Positions 12,640-23,701 of a DNA stretch of 64,000 nt are shown piece after piece. Each line of letters starts with the position of its first letter. Positions within the stretch are counted from its first letter, which is position 1. Source of the stretch: Carallia brachiata (taxonomy: Eukaryota; Streptophyta; Magnoliopsida; Malpighiales; Rhizophoraceae); contig JADCRB010000040.1 in NCBI GenBank assembly GCA_021464245.1, positions 7,970,575 through 8,034,574 on the forward strand, in the 5' to 3' direction. Both the position numbers and the translations under genes were made by a program. A model generated the notes under the pieces. The model was not told where the DNA came from, did no database searches, and saw only the letters and a list, made by a program, of their open reading frames with translations.

Positions 12640-15600
12640 GTATGAGTTGTTTCCTAGTCTGATTACATGTGTTTTGATTAAAAAATACATGAATTTGGGT
12701 CTGTTTTGTAAAAACGAGACTTTAAGCCCTTTTAATGGCAACTTCGTGTATAAAGGAAATCAGAGTCTGAAATTTTGCATGAACATATCCCATGGTTTGA
12801 AGAGTAAATCTGAAAAATATGGACGTCTGATTTTCTCTAGGTTGTGAGAATTTGATGTTTGAATTTTCTGAGTCATAAAATTTGAATCCAAATTGTTCTT
12901 GGCACGTTGAGTTTTGGGGAAAGAAAATTATATAGGCTTATAGTGCTTGTTACAAACTTTCCAACTTCATATTATAAGCTTCTATCCGATCTCTGTATAG
13001 GGAGAACGAAATTTCTAAAATTTTTTCGATAAACAACAAACAAAATGAAAACGGAAAGTGTCGTGCACCTAGAGGAAGAAGACACGTGACTATCACGTGC
13101 ATGGTAGTGCGTGAGAGACGAGAGTTTTTGAAGCAGTTGTCAAAGCAAGCAATTACAAGAAGCCACTTGGTATAAGAAGCAGTTGCTTGACCCACGTTTC
13201 AATTTATATATTTTCTCTCTCAGCATTTTAATGAGTGGTCGGTGTAGAAAAAATAAAATAAAATAAAAAGAAACTGTCAACTGTGGTGCAAAAACTGTCT
13301 GTAATAGTTGCTTCACCCAAAGACTCATACCCATTAATTGGGTTGTCTGTCAGTTAAACAAAAAAAAAAGGGTGATCCACATGGAATGACAATGTTTCAG
13401 CAGTTACAAAATTCTATTTTAGTGCATGTGAGACTTTTGTAGCACTCTTGTTGGCGTACAGTTATAGCCACGTAAAGAGAAAAAGGTTCTCTATTGCCGA
13501 GTTTCAGAATGGACAAAGGGCAGTTCCCATTGAACGTACGCATCTGGCGCGCGAAAGTGAGGAACACGTATGATATAATATATAGAAAAAATTAAATAAA
13601 ACAAAAAAAACATCTCAAGTGGCATAATTGCACGTGTAAAGAATGCAATTAAAGCTCTTTTTCTTTTTGGGTTGTTAGTTGTTGCAGTAATTGTTGGGAA
13701 AGTTGAATTTCTCGGACAGATTGCCGTAGATAAACCCATGATCATTTAAGATGTCACAGAGAAGAAGAATTAATAATTGCTTGATGACAGTTTCTATAAC
13801 TTAATTTATGCCAACGTAAAAGATTTTTTCTTATTCAGAAGCTTAAGACAAAACGGTCACGTTAGTTGACCAAGGTGATGACTTAATGTGTTAATGACTA
13901 ATGGTCTTAGGCTGTGAGTCTGCTATGCAAATGGCATAATATTTTGAAACTTGTAAAAGGGTAGAAGTAAGAATTACTCATAACAAACGTGTCACATGTC
14001 TAAGCAATGGTACCAGCCACTGAGACTAATTGCTGGAAAATTTTTGTCTTATGGGTGTTTTGGCATATACCCGTGTTTAAGCAATGCATGGAGCATTAAA
14101 AAAATAATCATTATATGATAAAAGGCATATTGTGAAACTGAAATTTGTGATAAATAATTATTTCACATGTCATGAATATGTATATGAGGTTCACATAATT
14201 TCATGATGTTATTGTTAGTATGCCTTACACAAATGCATTGATTACATGACTAAATTTAATCATGAGATGCTAACAGCATGCTTACATAAATTTACGATAA
14301 ATTTATTTGCATGCTTCATTTTATATGCCTTTATAAATGACTCAAGCATGATTCAACTTATTACTTGAGAGAAATAACAAGTTGAAATGAATAAAGAAAT
14401 TATGTGCTTTAGAGTCATTAGCAAAATTATGTGAGTTAATTTATGCTATGATATTATTGGCATATGAATTTGTTTATGTCATGTAATATGCATGCTAAAA
14501 ATGCTATAAGAAATCTTAATCTCAGTGGGAGATTTAGATTCTAGTGGGAGTTTATAGATTGCAAGAATTGAAAATAATTCTCATCTATGGAACTAAAATT
14601 TTGCAAGAATTAACTTAAAGGATGATAATTAGACATTGGAATATGGGAGATGATTGTAAGTATAGCGAACTTTCGATCTCGTATCCTTTGCTAGATTATC
14701 ATTAGTTTTAGTTGAGTTTGTTGGAAAATTAATGTACATGTGTAGTTGTATTAGCATCACTATGCGCTAGTGCCTCTCAATTCAGTTCATGAATCATGGC
14801 AACTAGCGTTTGCTATATAAGAATTGGACATAACCAAAGAAAATTAAGAAATTTTACTTCGTAAAAATCTACTTTAATCCTCAGAGAGGAAAGCACTGAA
14901 AAACTTTATATTGCGTCATGTTTTGAATTTGAAAGTGAAAATATGACTCACCATGTAGAGGTCAAGAGATGTAATTAAGTATGTATTTCTCGCAAAACGA
15001 TGCTAAGAAATACAATAGATGATCTCTTTAAAGGGTTTGAGAAATATTTTACTTGTCAACTAATATGGTTTGCCTAAAAATAGATTTTAGAGGTATATTC
15101 ACAATTGAGTAAATTGCGACACAATGTGAGTATTAAATCTTCGCTAAACACTCATGTATTAGCGTCAATCAAGATATGAAGTCAAAATTGATTGCATCAA
15201 TTTAAACCTTCATTCAAGCAGTATATACGAGCTGCAATTCAATCCTTTTCCAAACGGTTGGGAGCACATATAAACCATAACACACGATGGTGGTGTTTTT
15301 GGTAATTTATGACATTGAATGTCATTTGTACTGGAAGAAGAGCATTTGGAAGCTGCTAGATCTTCTCATATGTGACTCAACATTTTAAATAAAAGTTTTA
15401 CACTTCTATGTGACTCAAGAGGTGAGTCCGCTAGCAGAAGTAGTTTGGAAAAGAGTTAAAAGGGGAAACCGTAAACATGAGATGTGATCATGTCAATAAA
15501 TAAAAGGAAAAGACCAACAAATAAGGTTATGGCTAGAAAGTCAAATGCTCTTTAATGCATAAAGTGCAGTGAGCTAACTAAGAAGTTGACCTATAGCTTA

Positions 15601-15900
15601 CCTTTTAGTTTATGCTTAAGTTGCTCAATCGTATTACTCATTGAATCTTATCCTAAGTGGATGGTAGAGTTTGAGTAATGAACTATATGACATGAGAACT
15701 TAGAGCATAAATAAAGCATTAATGAATGCTACTGAGGCCTAATGGATATGTAGAGAATTGATTGAATACCAAAGGGTATTACCACTTGCAAATGAGATTA
15801 CATAGTGGTTCAATGTAATTCTTACATAACATTACTTATATGCTTGTAAATAAGCCGAAGTTTGGTCTTTCGCAGTCCTTCTTATTAAATTTCAAAGATG
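12640..15900 (+). mobile_element. degenerate or non-coding interior of the LTR element (extent uncertain)
   Basis: Downstream of the primer-binding site I find no gag, protease, integrase or reverse transcriptase motif. All frames are short. Purine-rich GTGGGAG words at about 14525-14550 resemble Copia polypurine tracts, but no LTR follows them. This could be a large non-coding derivative or an element cut off by later rearrangement. The segment 13040-13110 has two CACGTG boxes. Confidence 0.35.
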
Positions 15901-16138
15901 AGTTGATTTATACATGGTGAAGATAGGGATCCGAACCGAGCACACTAAAAAATGCAAGTAAATTTTTTTTTATTTAAAATAATTTGAAATAAAAAGTTAC
16001 AAAAATAAAATTTAAAATTAGATAAATAATTTTTTAAAATTTAAATAAATATTATATAATATACGTTAAATTAAAAAAAAATTCGTCTAAAAAAATTGTT
16101 TCTCTTAAAAATTCAATACGGTTATATTAAAAATTAAG

Positions 16139-16425
16139 AGTGTGTTTGTTTACGATAAAATATTTTATAAGAAAAAATTTTCTTCATTTTCTTACGTTTG
16201 TTTCATAAAATATTTTACAATAAAAAATTTTAAAAAAATTTTGAGAAAATTTTTAAATTTTTAAGAAAAATAACTTGCGCTTATTCTCAACTGAAGTTAT
16301 TTTTTAAGAAAAATATAAAATGTACTTTAACTAAGAGATAAGAGAAAATTATTATTTTCACTAAAAGTATTTTCTGCTACAAATACTTTAAAAATAAGTT
16401 ATTTTTCAGTAAACAAACATACTTG
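16139..16425. mobile_element. MITE, copy 1 of a tandem pair
   Basis: Starts AGTGTGTTTGTTTACGATAA and ends with GTAAACAAACATACTTGT, so the termini are imperfect inverted repeats. The interior has a GCGCTTATTCTCAACTGAAG core matched in copy 2. No coding sequence. About 290 bp. Confidence 0.7.
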
Positions 16426-16428
16426 TAG

Positions 16429-16708
16429 AGTGTATTTGTTTGTAATAAAATATTTTACTGGAAAATTTTTTTTTCATTTTCTAACGTTTGTTTCATATAA
16501 AAATTTTATAATGAAAATTTTAGGAAAAAATTTTGAAATTTTCAGGAAAAATAGTTTACGCTTTTTCTGAGGTAAAGTTATTTTTAAAAAAAATACAAAG
16601 TGTGTTTTAAGTGAGTAATAAAAAAAAATTATTATTTTTACTACAAATATATTTTTCTGTAAATATTTTACAAAAATAAATTATTTTCTAACAAACAAAA
16701 CCTACCCT
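16429..16708. mobile_element. MITE, copy 2 of a tandem pair
   Basis: Same orientation and plan as copy 1: starts AGAGTGTATTTGTTTGTAAT, ends TAACAAACAAAACCTACCC, with a related core (TACGCTTTTTCTGAGGTAAAG). Only a few bases separate the copies. Confidence 0.7.
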
Positions 16709-16709
16709 T

Positions 16710-18030
16710 AAACATTTAGATGTAGTATCCAGAAAATTTGCTAGGAAGTGTGTCGGGTGCGCTACCTTTTCGCATTTATATAATGAAAAAACATGGAGTG
16801 TCCATTTAAAAACATAAAAAGTTAGTAATGACAAGCCTATATAAGTATGTATTATAAGATAGGTAAAAAATATGTAGTTAATTTAATTATTTATTTTATT
16901 TTTTATTTTTTAAATTTAATAATTTTTTATTAACAGTTAAATATTATGTGTTAAATTTGTAACTAACATGCTACGTAACTTTTCCCAATCAATAAAACAT
17001 TGTAAGCGAATTCCTGACCAATTATGAATAGAAAAGTTATAAGTACACATTAATAAATATAAAATAAATACATGAAGAATGAATTATTAAATTATAAAAA
17101 ATATACTGAATTTAAAAAATAAATAAATAAATAAATCGTTGAATTAATAACATACCACAGATTATGATTGCGTAATTGTTCCATTAAAAGGATAATAAAT
17201 TAGAGGGGCACAAGATAGCAAAATTTGTGTGCGTGAGAGGGAAGTCGGAGAAATTTGCCAAACACTAAAACTACGGCTCTTATTTGAGTTTTAAAGCACT
17301 TAAAAAACCTATATTTCACGACAAATCCCAGTTGCTTTATGAAACCTATTGACAAAGATTGAACGTGAGATGTTCCATAAATTTTATATTCACCTTTACC
17401 AACTAATTAATTATGAGTGGTTAAGCTATATAATATAAGATTTATATTTTATGTCTAAAAAGAAAAAAAAAAAACAAAAGGAAAATAACGGCCTGTGAAC
17501 TTTGATAATCCTGGCGGCCACCGTGGGGAATAGCAAGGCCAATCTAGTCTCCGTGGAGAAGTTTATTCGTGACTGGAAGAGAAGACTCACAAACAACATA
17601 ATGAACGCATAGATGTATTCAGTTTCGAAAGAAAATCAATATAAAATGTATCTTCACTTAAAGTATGTTGTAACCATACTCCTAAAATTTCTCCAAAAAC
17701 TTGAGGCATTGGCTATAAGAAACCAACAAAAATAAAGTTTCTATCAAGTTTTGGTAATTTTTTCAAATGCTAGCTTTGATAAGATTTATATTTTCAACAT
17801 GTAGAAAAATGGGAGGCTCAGAGTCAGAGCTATGCTAGCAGATGCTTCAATATATAAGCAATGAGGGTGATATAAATTCTTATATAAGCTTATGAAATAT
17901 AGCTAAAATTTGAAGCCAATAAGTTGTGAACTCGCAAGTGTTTTTATTTAACAGAAGGAACAACAACATTGACTCCAATACTTCAAAGTATATGCAGCTT
18001 ACTAAGCAATCTCTGTACTTTAGCTACATT
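16710..18030. other. intergenic, 3' side of the BAHD pseudogene
   Basis: AT-rich with A-runs. No gene or defined repeat is recognised. The last few hundred bases (17650-18035) may include the 3' untranslated region of the minus-strand acyltransferase. Confidence 0.5.
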
Positions 18031-18035
18031 CTTTG

Positions 18036-19294
18036 TCAGATGCGACTCAAAGATTTGAAGGAGGAAGAATATTTAAGAATGTCAGGATTTTTCTCGAAAA
18101 GTGCCATATCCTCCATAGGCAATCCCACCCAAGCTTCCATCCCCTTACCATCACTTGTTTCCAAAAAATAAGCCCCCATATCTGGCGTTTTGCCAGTCCC
18201 AATCCAATTAGGCCTTCCCCAACCAAAGTCAGTTTCATAAAATGGGAAATTGCACCAGCTAAGGTAAAATATCCGAGCACTAGAGTTCTTTCCAAACTGC
18301 TCAACTGCATTTCTTGACAAAGCCAAGTACGCATCAATTTCTTGCCACTTTTTGTCTATCTGCCTTGCTGATTCTCGAAATTTTCCAGCTAACTCGTTGT
18401 ATCCTGCTTTGTTCCCTGCAGAGCAATGTGCTGCTGTCCATTTCCACAAGTTCCCTACGTATCGCTCCCCACTCGGAAGATTCATTTTCTTCCGCAAATC
18501 CACAACGCCTGCGGCTACATGTTCCTTAATAGTTTCATCCACGTCTCTCGTCGCGTCTATGAATGCATCCCAAAGCAATGCAGCCACTGCTTCGTAGCAC
18601 GTTGGACGATCCAAATATGGTCCGTGCCCAATTGCCTCTCTGAGAGCAGCTATCTTTGAACTTTCAAACACAAACCTCTTTCTAACAACAGTTTTGGGAG
18701 AGGACTCAGTCTCATAAGTAGCAAACGATAAGTCCAGCGACTCTATTGGAGGAAACAGAGATGTGAAGTCAAAGGTCAAGTGACTGATGCCATTGGCGCC
18801 GCAAGCAACAGCAGACCAGCTCTCAACAAATGTATGCACAGAAGATGCATCACCAACTAAATGGTGCACCGAAACGGCAATAGCCACTCCACCGCGAGCG
18901 AAGTAATTGACTTGGATGGCCAGGAGTTCTTCAATGCCCGGTTTGCTCAAGTCTTCATATGGGCTACAAGGCAGCAGCTTTTGCAGCTGCTCAACTTCGG
19001 GGTGTTTGAGGACAATGGAAATGTCAACATCTACAAATGTTTCAATGTAAGTTGCCCCCTCATCCTGGCTCGTCCGGCAAAGGGACGAAAGTGAGTCAAA
19101 GTTTCTGCAAGGGAATTCTTTAGGTGATGAGAAATATTGTGGTAACTTTGAGCTGGCGCGGTGTAAAAGAGAAGGAGTGGGACGTAGGTGTTGGGGGCTA
19201 TTTGATCCAGCAAAGAGAGCTTGTGGATTCTTAGGTGGTCAGATGTTGGAGAACAAGGCTTGATTTTCTCTTTGGAAATCATCTGGATTTTCAA
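18036..19294 (-). pseudogene. BAHD acyltransferase (vinorine synthase-like), frame-shifted
   Basis: BAHD enzymes move acyl groups from acyl-CoA to alcohols or amines in specialised metabolism, in the cytosol. The C-terminal part (18036-18950, 304 codons) carries both family signatures: HHLVGD (catalytic HxxxD) and DFGWG near the C-terminus. The N-terminal part (to 19294) has the family opening ISKEKIKPCSP...LSLLDQ and HFRPFAGRA. The two are in different frames. In the second frame DEGATYIETFVDVDIS and LKHPEVEQLQKLLPC follow, so about nine residues plus a frame-shifting number of bases are missing near 19063-19070. The first in-frame ATG is at 19282. A TTG at 19294 sits where an ATG would give the usual N-terminus. 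I see no intron. Substrate unknown. Probably a recent pseudogene. Confidence 0.85.
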
Positions 19295-19429
19295 TTTCTT
19301 CCAAAAACCAGACCACCTCCAAACCCCACAAACTAAATCAGGATCTTTTAATCAAGATTGTCGCTGTCCAGGGCCATTCCATGCTCTCAAAATCCAGCTT
19401 ATATTGGATCACAAAGTGCCTCGTTGATT

Positions 19430-21400
19430 ATTCTTTATTAAGAAACATGACCCATCAGAAACAGGAGCTTGGTTAAACAAAAGAAAGATGAGATCGCGAT
19501 CTTAATATAATACAAAGTTGCTTCAACAGCACACCAAATTGTGAACCATCCAAGTTGGCTTCGGTTCTTGCATTGGCAAAAATAACTACATTAATTTATT
19601 ACTAACAAATATATTAGAAAAAGACATCTCATTACACTACACAAGAGTCAAATGCCCATATAATCACAAAAGAGCAGCATTATATCGTTTTACTTAATTA
19701 ATATTAAAATAATAATACAATCTTATTTAATATTATTAAATAATTTATTAGTTTTTTATTTTTCTAAATTTAATATTTTATAACTCATATCATTTTAAAA
19801 TTTTTTTGAAACTTTTATATGGAACTCCTAAAACTTTTTTATCAAGATCGAAAAATATTTTCCACCATCAAGTAATATGCCCTTACTCTAACACAAAATA
19901 TAAAAAGGGGGAAGAAGAAAAAACAAAACAAAAGGGAGAAGTACGTAGTCGTTGATAGAGCTTATCTTAGTGTAGTCCCACCAAACATAACAGAAAGAAT
20001 CCAATCGTATCGGTAATTGGTTTTGAGCCAAATTTTTTAACATATATTTTGATTCCATCTACTAAGGAATAGCAACATGATTTCCATATCACGTTTCGTG
20101 CAACGGTTGTAAAGTAAAATAAACGTGCGCGGATAACCATTAATAGCTCGTTTGGAGATGTTATTAATTTTTTTATTACTGTTTCTTTTTTTTTTTTTTT
20201 TATTGTTTTTGCTGAATTTTTGTTTTTATAGTAACAATAATTTAATTGTTGATTCGAACAGAACAAGAACTAGAACCGAATTAGAATTGTTGATTCAAGT
20301 CGGACCAGGATTGAACTACCTTCATCAGTTCAGTTTCGATCCCCTCTACCCTTGGAACCAAAACTGTTGGTTCGGAATTGAAATTGAAACCGAGCAAGAC
20401 CGGAGTCACGTTTAACCATAAGTGCCCTAAGCTAGCTCTTCATCGCAACAACCATTGTCTCAACAATTTGCTCTATCAAATAACTCGTGTTAGTCTTCAC
20501 ACCACTTTTGAAAAAATGCATGAAAAATAATTGCTCTTGGATATTTTCATTTGCTTCATATAATAAAGACATCGAGACCATTATAACCCCATGCTTTAGC
20601 AAGGATTTTCCCTTGTGTATGTTACTCTATGGATGTAATCCAAAGTCAAGCCTATCTTTCTCCAAACTCCGTCTCCACAAAAATGGTTGGTCTCTTCTTC
20701 TTCTTCGATGAGACTGTGATGACGGAGACTCTTGTAAATGAACTCTTCTAGTGTATCAAGCAAGGCTTTCTAGAATTTCAGATGCATAGAATAAGTATCT
20801 TAAACAGGGATCAATTTTGCAGTTATGGCCCTCAAAGATTTTTTACTTCCTTGTCTGATGAAAGCTGCTTCCGAGCCTTTCTTCCCAACCTCCAATCTTC
20901 ACGCTAAAACCTCTTCTCTATCTTTTGCGTTCTTCCACGGTAGATACAGACCTATTTTGTTTGCAAGTTTCCGTGTTTTTGTTGCTATGTGTTGACATCC
21001 CGCATGCCCGACAAAAGCGCAACCTAATTACAACACACACATACATAACTAATGAAAATAAAGACAAATATGTGTCTATACAGATTTAAGTAAATTGAAA
21101 AATTTATGCCTATGTCATAGAGAAAGTACCATTTATGGAATATATCGTGTAACTAAGAGTTCCGTATTTGTTACTCAAACTTGAATTTATATACTCACAT
21201 CCCACAACCAGAGACTATACTCAAAGTAGGACACAAACCTTTTAGTCTGACTCTCTCTGTCTCATTTTCTCTCTCAGCTTCTTTCATGTCACATACACTA
21301 ATTGATCACCTTTAAAAAAATTAATATAGGAGATTTACTTACTACCAGGGATATATATTCCTTCTTAATATGACTTCGCTGACAAGAAAAAAATTCTTCT
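19430..21400. other. intergenic, no clear gene
   Basis: 19430-20150 is AT-rich. 20240-20415 carries GAACCGAATT/GGTTCGGAATTG words like those in Mutator-type or hAT-type repeats, ends not found. 20420-21000 is more balanced. From 20825 a frame reads MALKDFLLPCLMKAASEP and on for about 50 codons to a stop. It matches nothing I know, and I do not call it a gene. Confidence 0.4.
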
Positions 21401-21404
21401 CTTT

Positions 21405-22055
21405 TACAGTGTGTATGGATTTAGATTGAGGTAGAAAAGAAACTAGTGTAAAAAAATGTGATAAGACAAAAGTACGGCATAGAAAGTAATTTTTTTTAAG
21501 TTGCTTGGGAAGGTAGGAAAGAAAATGATAAGATAAGAAATTATTTGATTAGATATGACGAAAAAGTGAGGAAAAAGAAAGAATTTTAAATAAAATGACA
21601 AGGATGGCCCACCTAATTAATGTTTAGTTGGCAAGCTAAATCAGGTTAAGTCTTGGAGAAAAAGAAAATATAATTGCAAAAAGAAAATGCTTTGGAGTGA
21701 ATAGATAAAAACAAAAAATTTAGAGTGCATATAAAATGAGAAAAAAAAAAGAATTTTTAAATCTTCTAGCATTGATTATCGCTCTAAATTAGGTGAAAAA
21801 GGAGAGAGAGAACAATTGTGGTGAGGGCAATATGGTAATATTATTAAACAAAAGTTCCTTTGTCCAACTTCTCCCCAAAATGGCGAGAAAATGTAGACGG
21901 GGCTGCTCAGTACAATTTTCGCCCCACTTTTGCATATAAATTATATAATTCTTTCCTCAAGCGTTTTCCAAACATGCAAAAATTCCATTCTATTGCATTT
22001 TTCTTTTTCTTTGCATTTCTTTCTTTAGGATTCTTACTACTCCAAACAGACTGTA
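21405..22055. mobile_element. candidate MITE with CAGTSTGTWTGGA ends
   Basis: The left end TACAGTGTGTATGGA and the right end (reverse complement) TACAGTCTGTTTGGA match at 13 of 15 positions. Both flanks are TA, which could be the target duplication. The interior is purine-rich and non-coding. Confidence 0.45.
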
Positions 22056-22389
22056 ATCTAATTTAGCTATCAAAACAATAATATTCTCTTTTAATTTTTT
22101 CACCATGGGATGTATCCTCCTTTAATTTTTGTACCCATCACTTGAGATTAACCAGAATAAATTTGTTGTTATTTTAAGATTACTTTCGTAAGGTCAAAAA
22201 ATTTTGTCCTAAAAAAATATGTAATTATTTGTATTTGTTATTTTAAACTGCGATTCACTAGTCCAGTTGTTTGATATTAACATCTTAACTTGAGTTTCAA
22301 GAATTTGTTAATTAGTCAGCCCAGCATAAGACAAAAAAAAAAAAGAAAAAAAAAGAATTTATTAATTAGGTATCAAAGTTCTTTTTTTT

Positions 22390-23086
22390 TTTTTTCGAAC
22401 TTGCATCAAGCCTTTAACTCTTTATAAACAATGAGTTGGTTGGTGGCATGGACACGAGTTAAAGAAGAACCATGCCCGAAGCGTCTCCCGCCTCTTTACT
22501 ACTTGGCTTGTCTGTGCTATTTGACAGCAGCCACGCGACCCGTCAACGGATCAGCATCGGCGACTGCATATTTTATCTTCCACACTCCCACGAACGCGGA
22601 AAGAAGCAAGCAAGAACGTGATTTCTAACAAAGTGTAGGGCGTTTTAGTCTTTTGACACACGTCACGATAAAATAATCCATCATGCACGACACGCGCATG
22701 CTCGCTGAAAAACTACTTCGCACAACTTTATTTGGGGCCCAATCGATCAACGGGTATCATTCCATCGGTTTCGACATCAGAGTTGATCAGCACCCGTCTA
22801 GACCAATTGAAAAGCGTGGAGACAGGGCAAGTGTGGTCCGCAACTCACACGATTATCTCTACTCGACCGAGCGCACATTTCACTTGCTTCCGAGCGGACA
22901 TGATGACGTTTCTGGGGACAAAAAAAAAGAATCCACTAGATCGCAACTTACATAATAAAGATGCGCCCGTATCTGGAGCTCATCAAAGCCCGCCAAAACA
23001 CTCTTGGGGCCCCAGAATGTGGGACCTACAAAATTTAAAAGCATAAACCGCGGAATAGGGAACCAAAACCGCCTTTCGCCGTCATG
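22390..23086 (+). promoter_or_regulatory. displaced upstream region of AOX2
   Basis: A block of higher GC than its surroundings with several ACGT-core words (ACACGTCACG about 22660, GATGACGTTTC about 22903). TGACG-type sites are known in stress-responsive plant promoters. A foldback transposon (23097-23596) separates this block from the gene. Promoter role is inferred from position only. Confidence 0.35.
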
Positions 23087-23096
23087 CAATAAAAAC

Positions 23097-23596
23097 GGGA
23101 TAAAGATTTTTTTAGTCCTAAACCTTTAGATTTTTTTACGTTTGAGTTCTAAACTTTTTTAATATTTTATTTGAATTCTAAACTTTTTGATTTTCTATCA
23201 AATTAGTCCCTTTGTTTAACAAAAGTAATCAATCTATTAAAAAATAATTTTAACTTTACAAAAAATTATTTAAAAAAGATTAAATATATGAATTGAATAT
23301 CTTTTTTATAAGAAAATATACATGTTGCCTATTTAATTCGTATATTTGTTGATTAAAAAAATATTTAATATGCATATTTTGTTGATGAAAAAAATATTTA
23401 ACTCATGTATTTAAACTTTTTAAAATGATTTTTATTAAATTAAACTCACTTATTAATAGATTGACTACTTTTCGTAATTTAAAGGACTGATATAGTAAAA
23501 ATTAAAAAATTTAAAACTTAAATGAAATGTTGAAAAGGTTTAGGATTTAAATATAAAAAAAATGTAAAGATTTAAGACTTTAAAAATATTTACCCC
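23097..23596. mobile_element. foldback (long terminal inverted repeat) MITE, 500 bp
   Basis: The left half (GGGATAAAGATTTTTTTAG..., TTAGTCCCTTTGTTTAACA) is the approximate reverse complement of the right half, with arms near 200 bp. The flanks CAATAAAAAC (23087-23096) and CAACAAAAAC (23597-23606) match at 9 of 10, a target-site duplication of Mutator-like size. Related elements lie at 44985-45945 and 48408-48913. It ends 105 bp before the AOX2 start codon. Confidence 0.75.
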
Positions 23597-23614
23597 CAAC
23601 AAAAACTGCAGCAA

Positions 23615-23683
23615 ATGAAAAAAAAACTGAAAAACCCTCACTCAAGGATCAGAAGTCAATCTCTCTCTGTCTGTTTACTCTGA
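23615..23683 (+). other. upstream ORF in the AOX2 leader
   Basis: An ATG at 23615 opens 22 codons (Lys-rich start [10 protein letters not shown]) and stops at TGA 23681-23683, 18 bases before the AOX2 ATG. If the transcript begins upstream of it, it could lower AOX2 translation. No transcript start is visible, so this is only a possibility. Confidence 0.4.
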
Positions 23684-23701
23684 ATTTCTTGTTTTCTGAA
23701 A

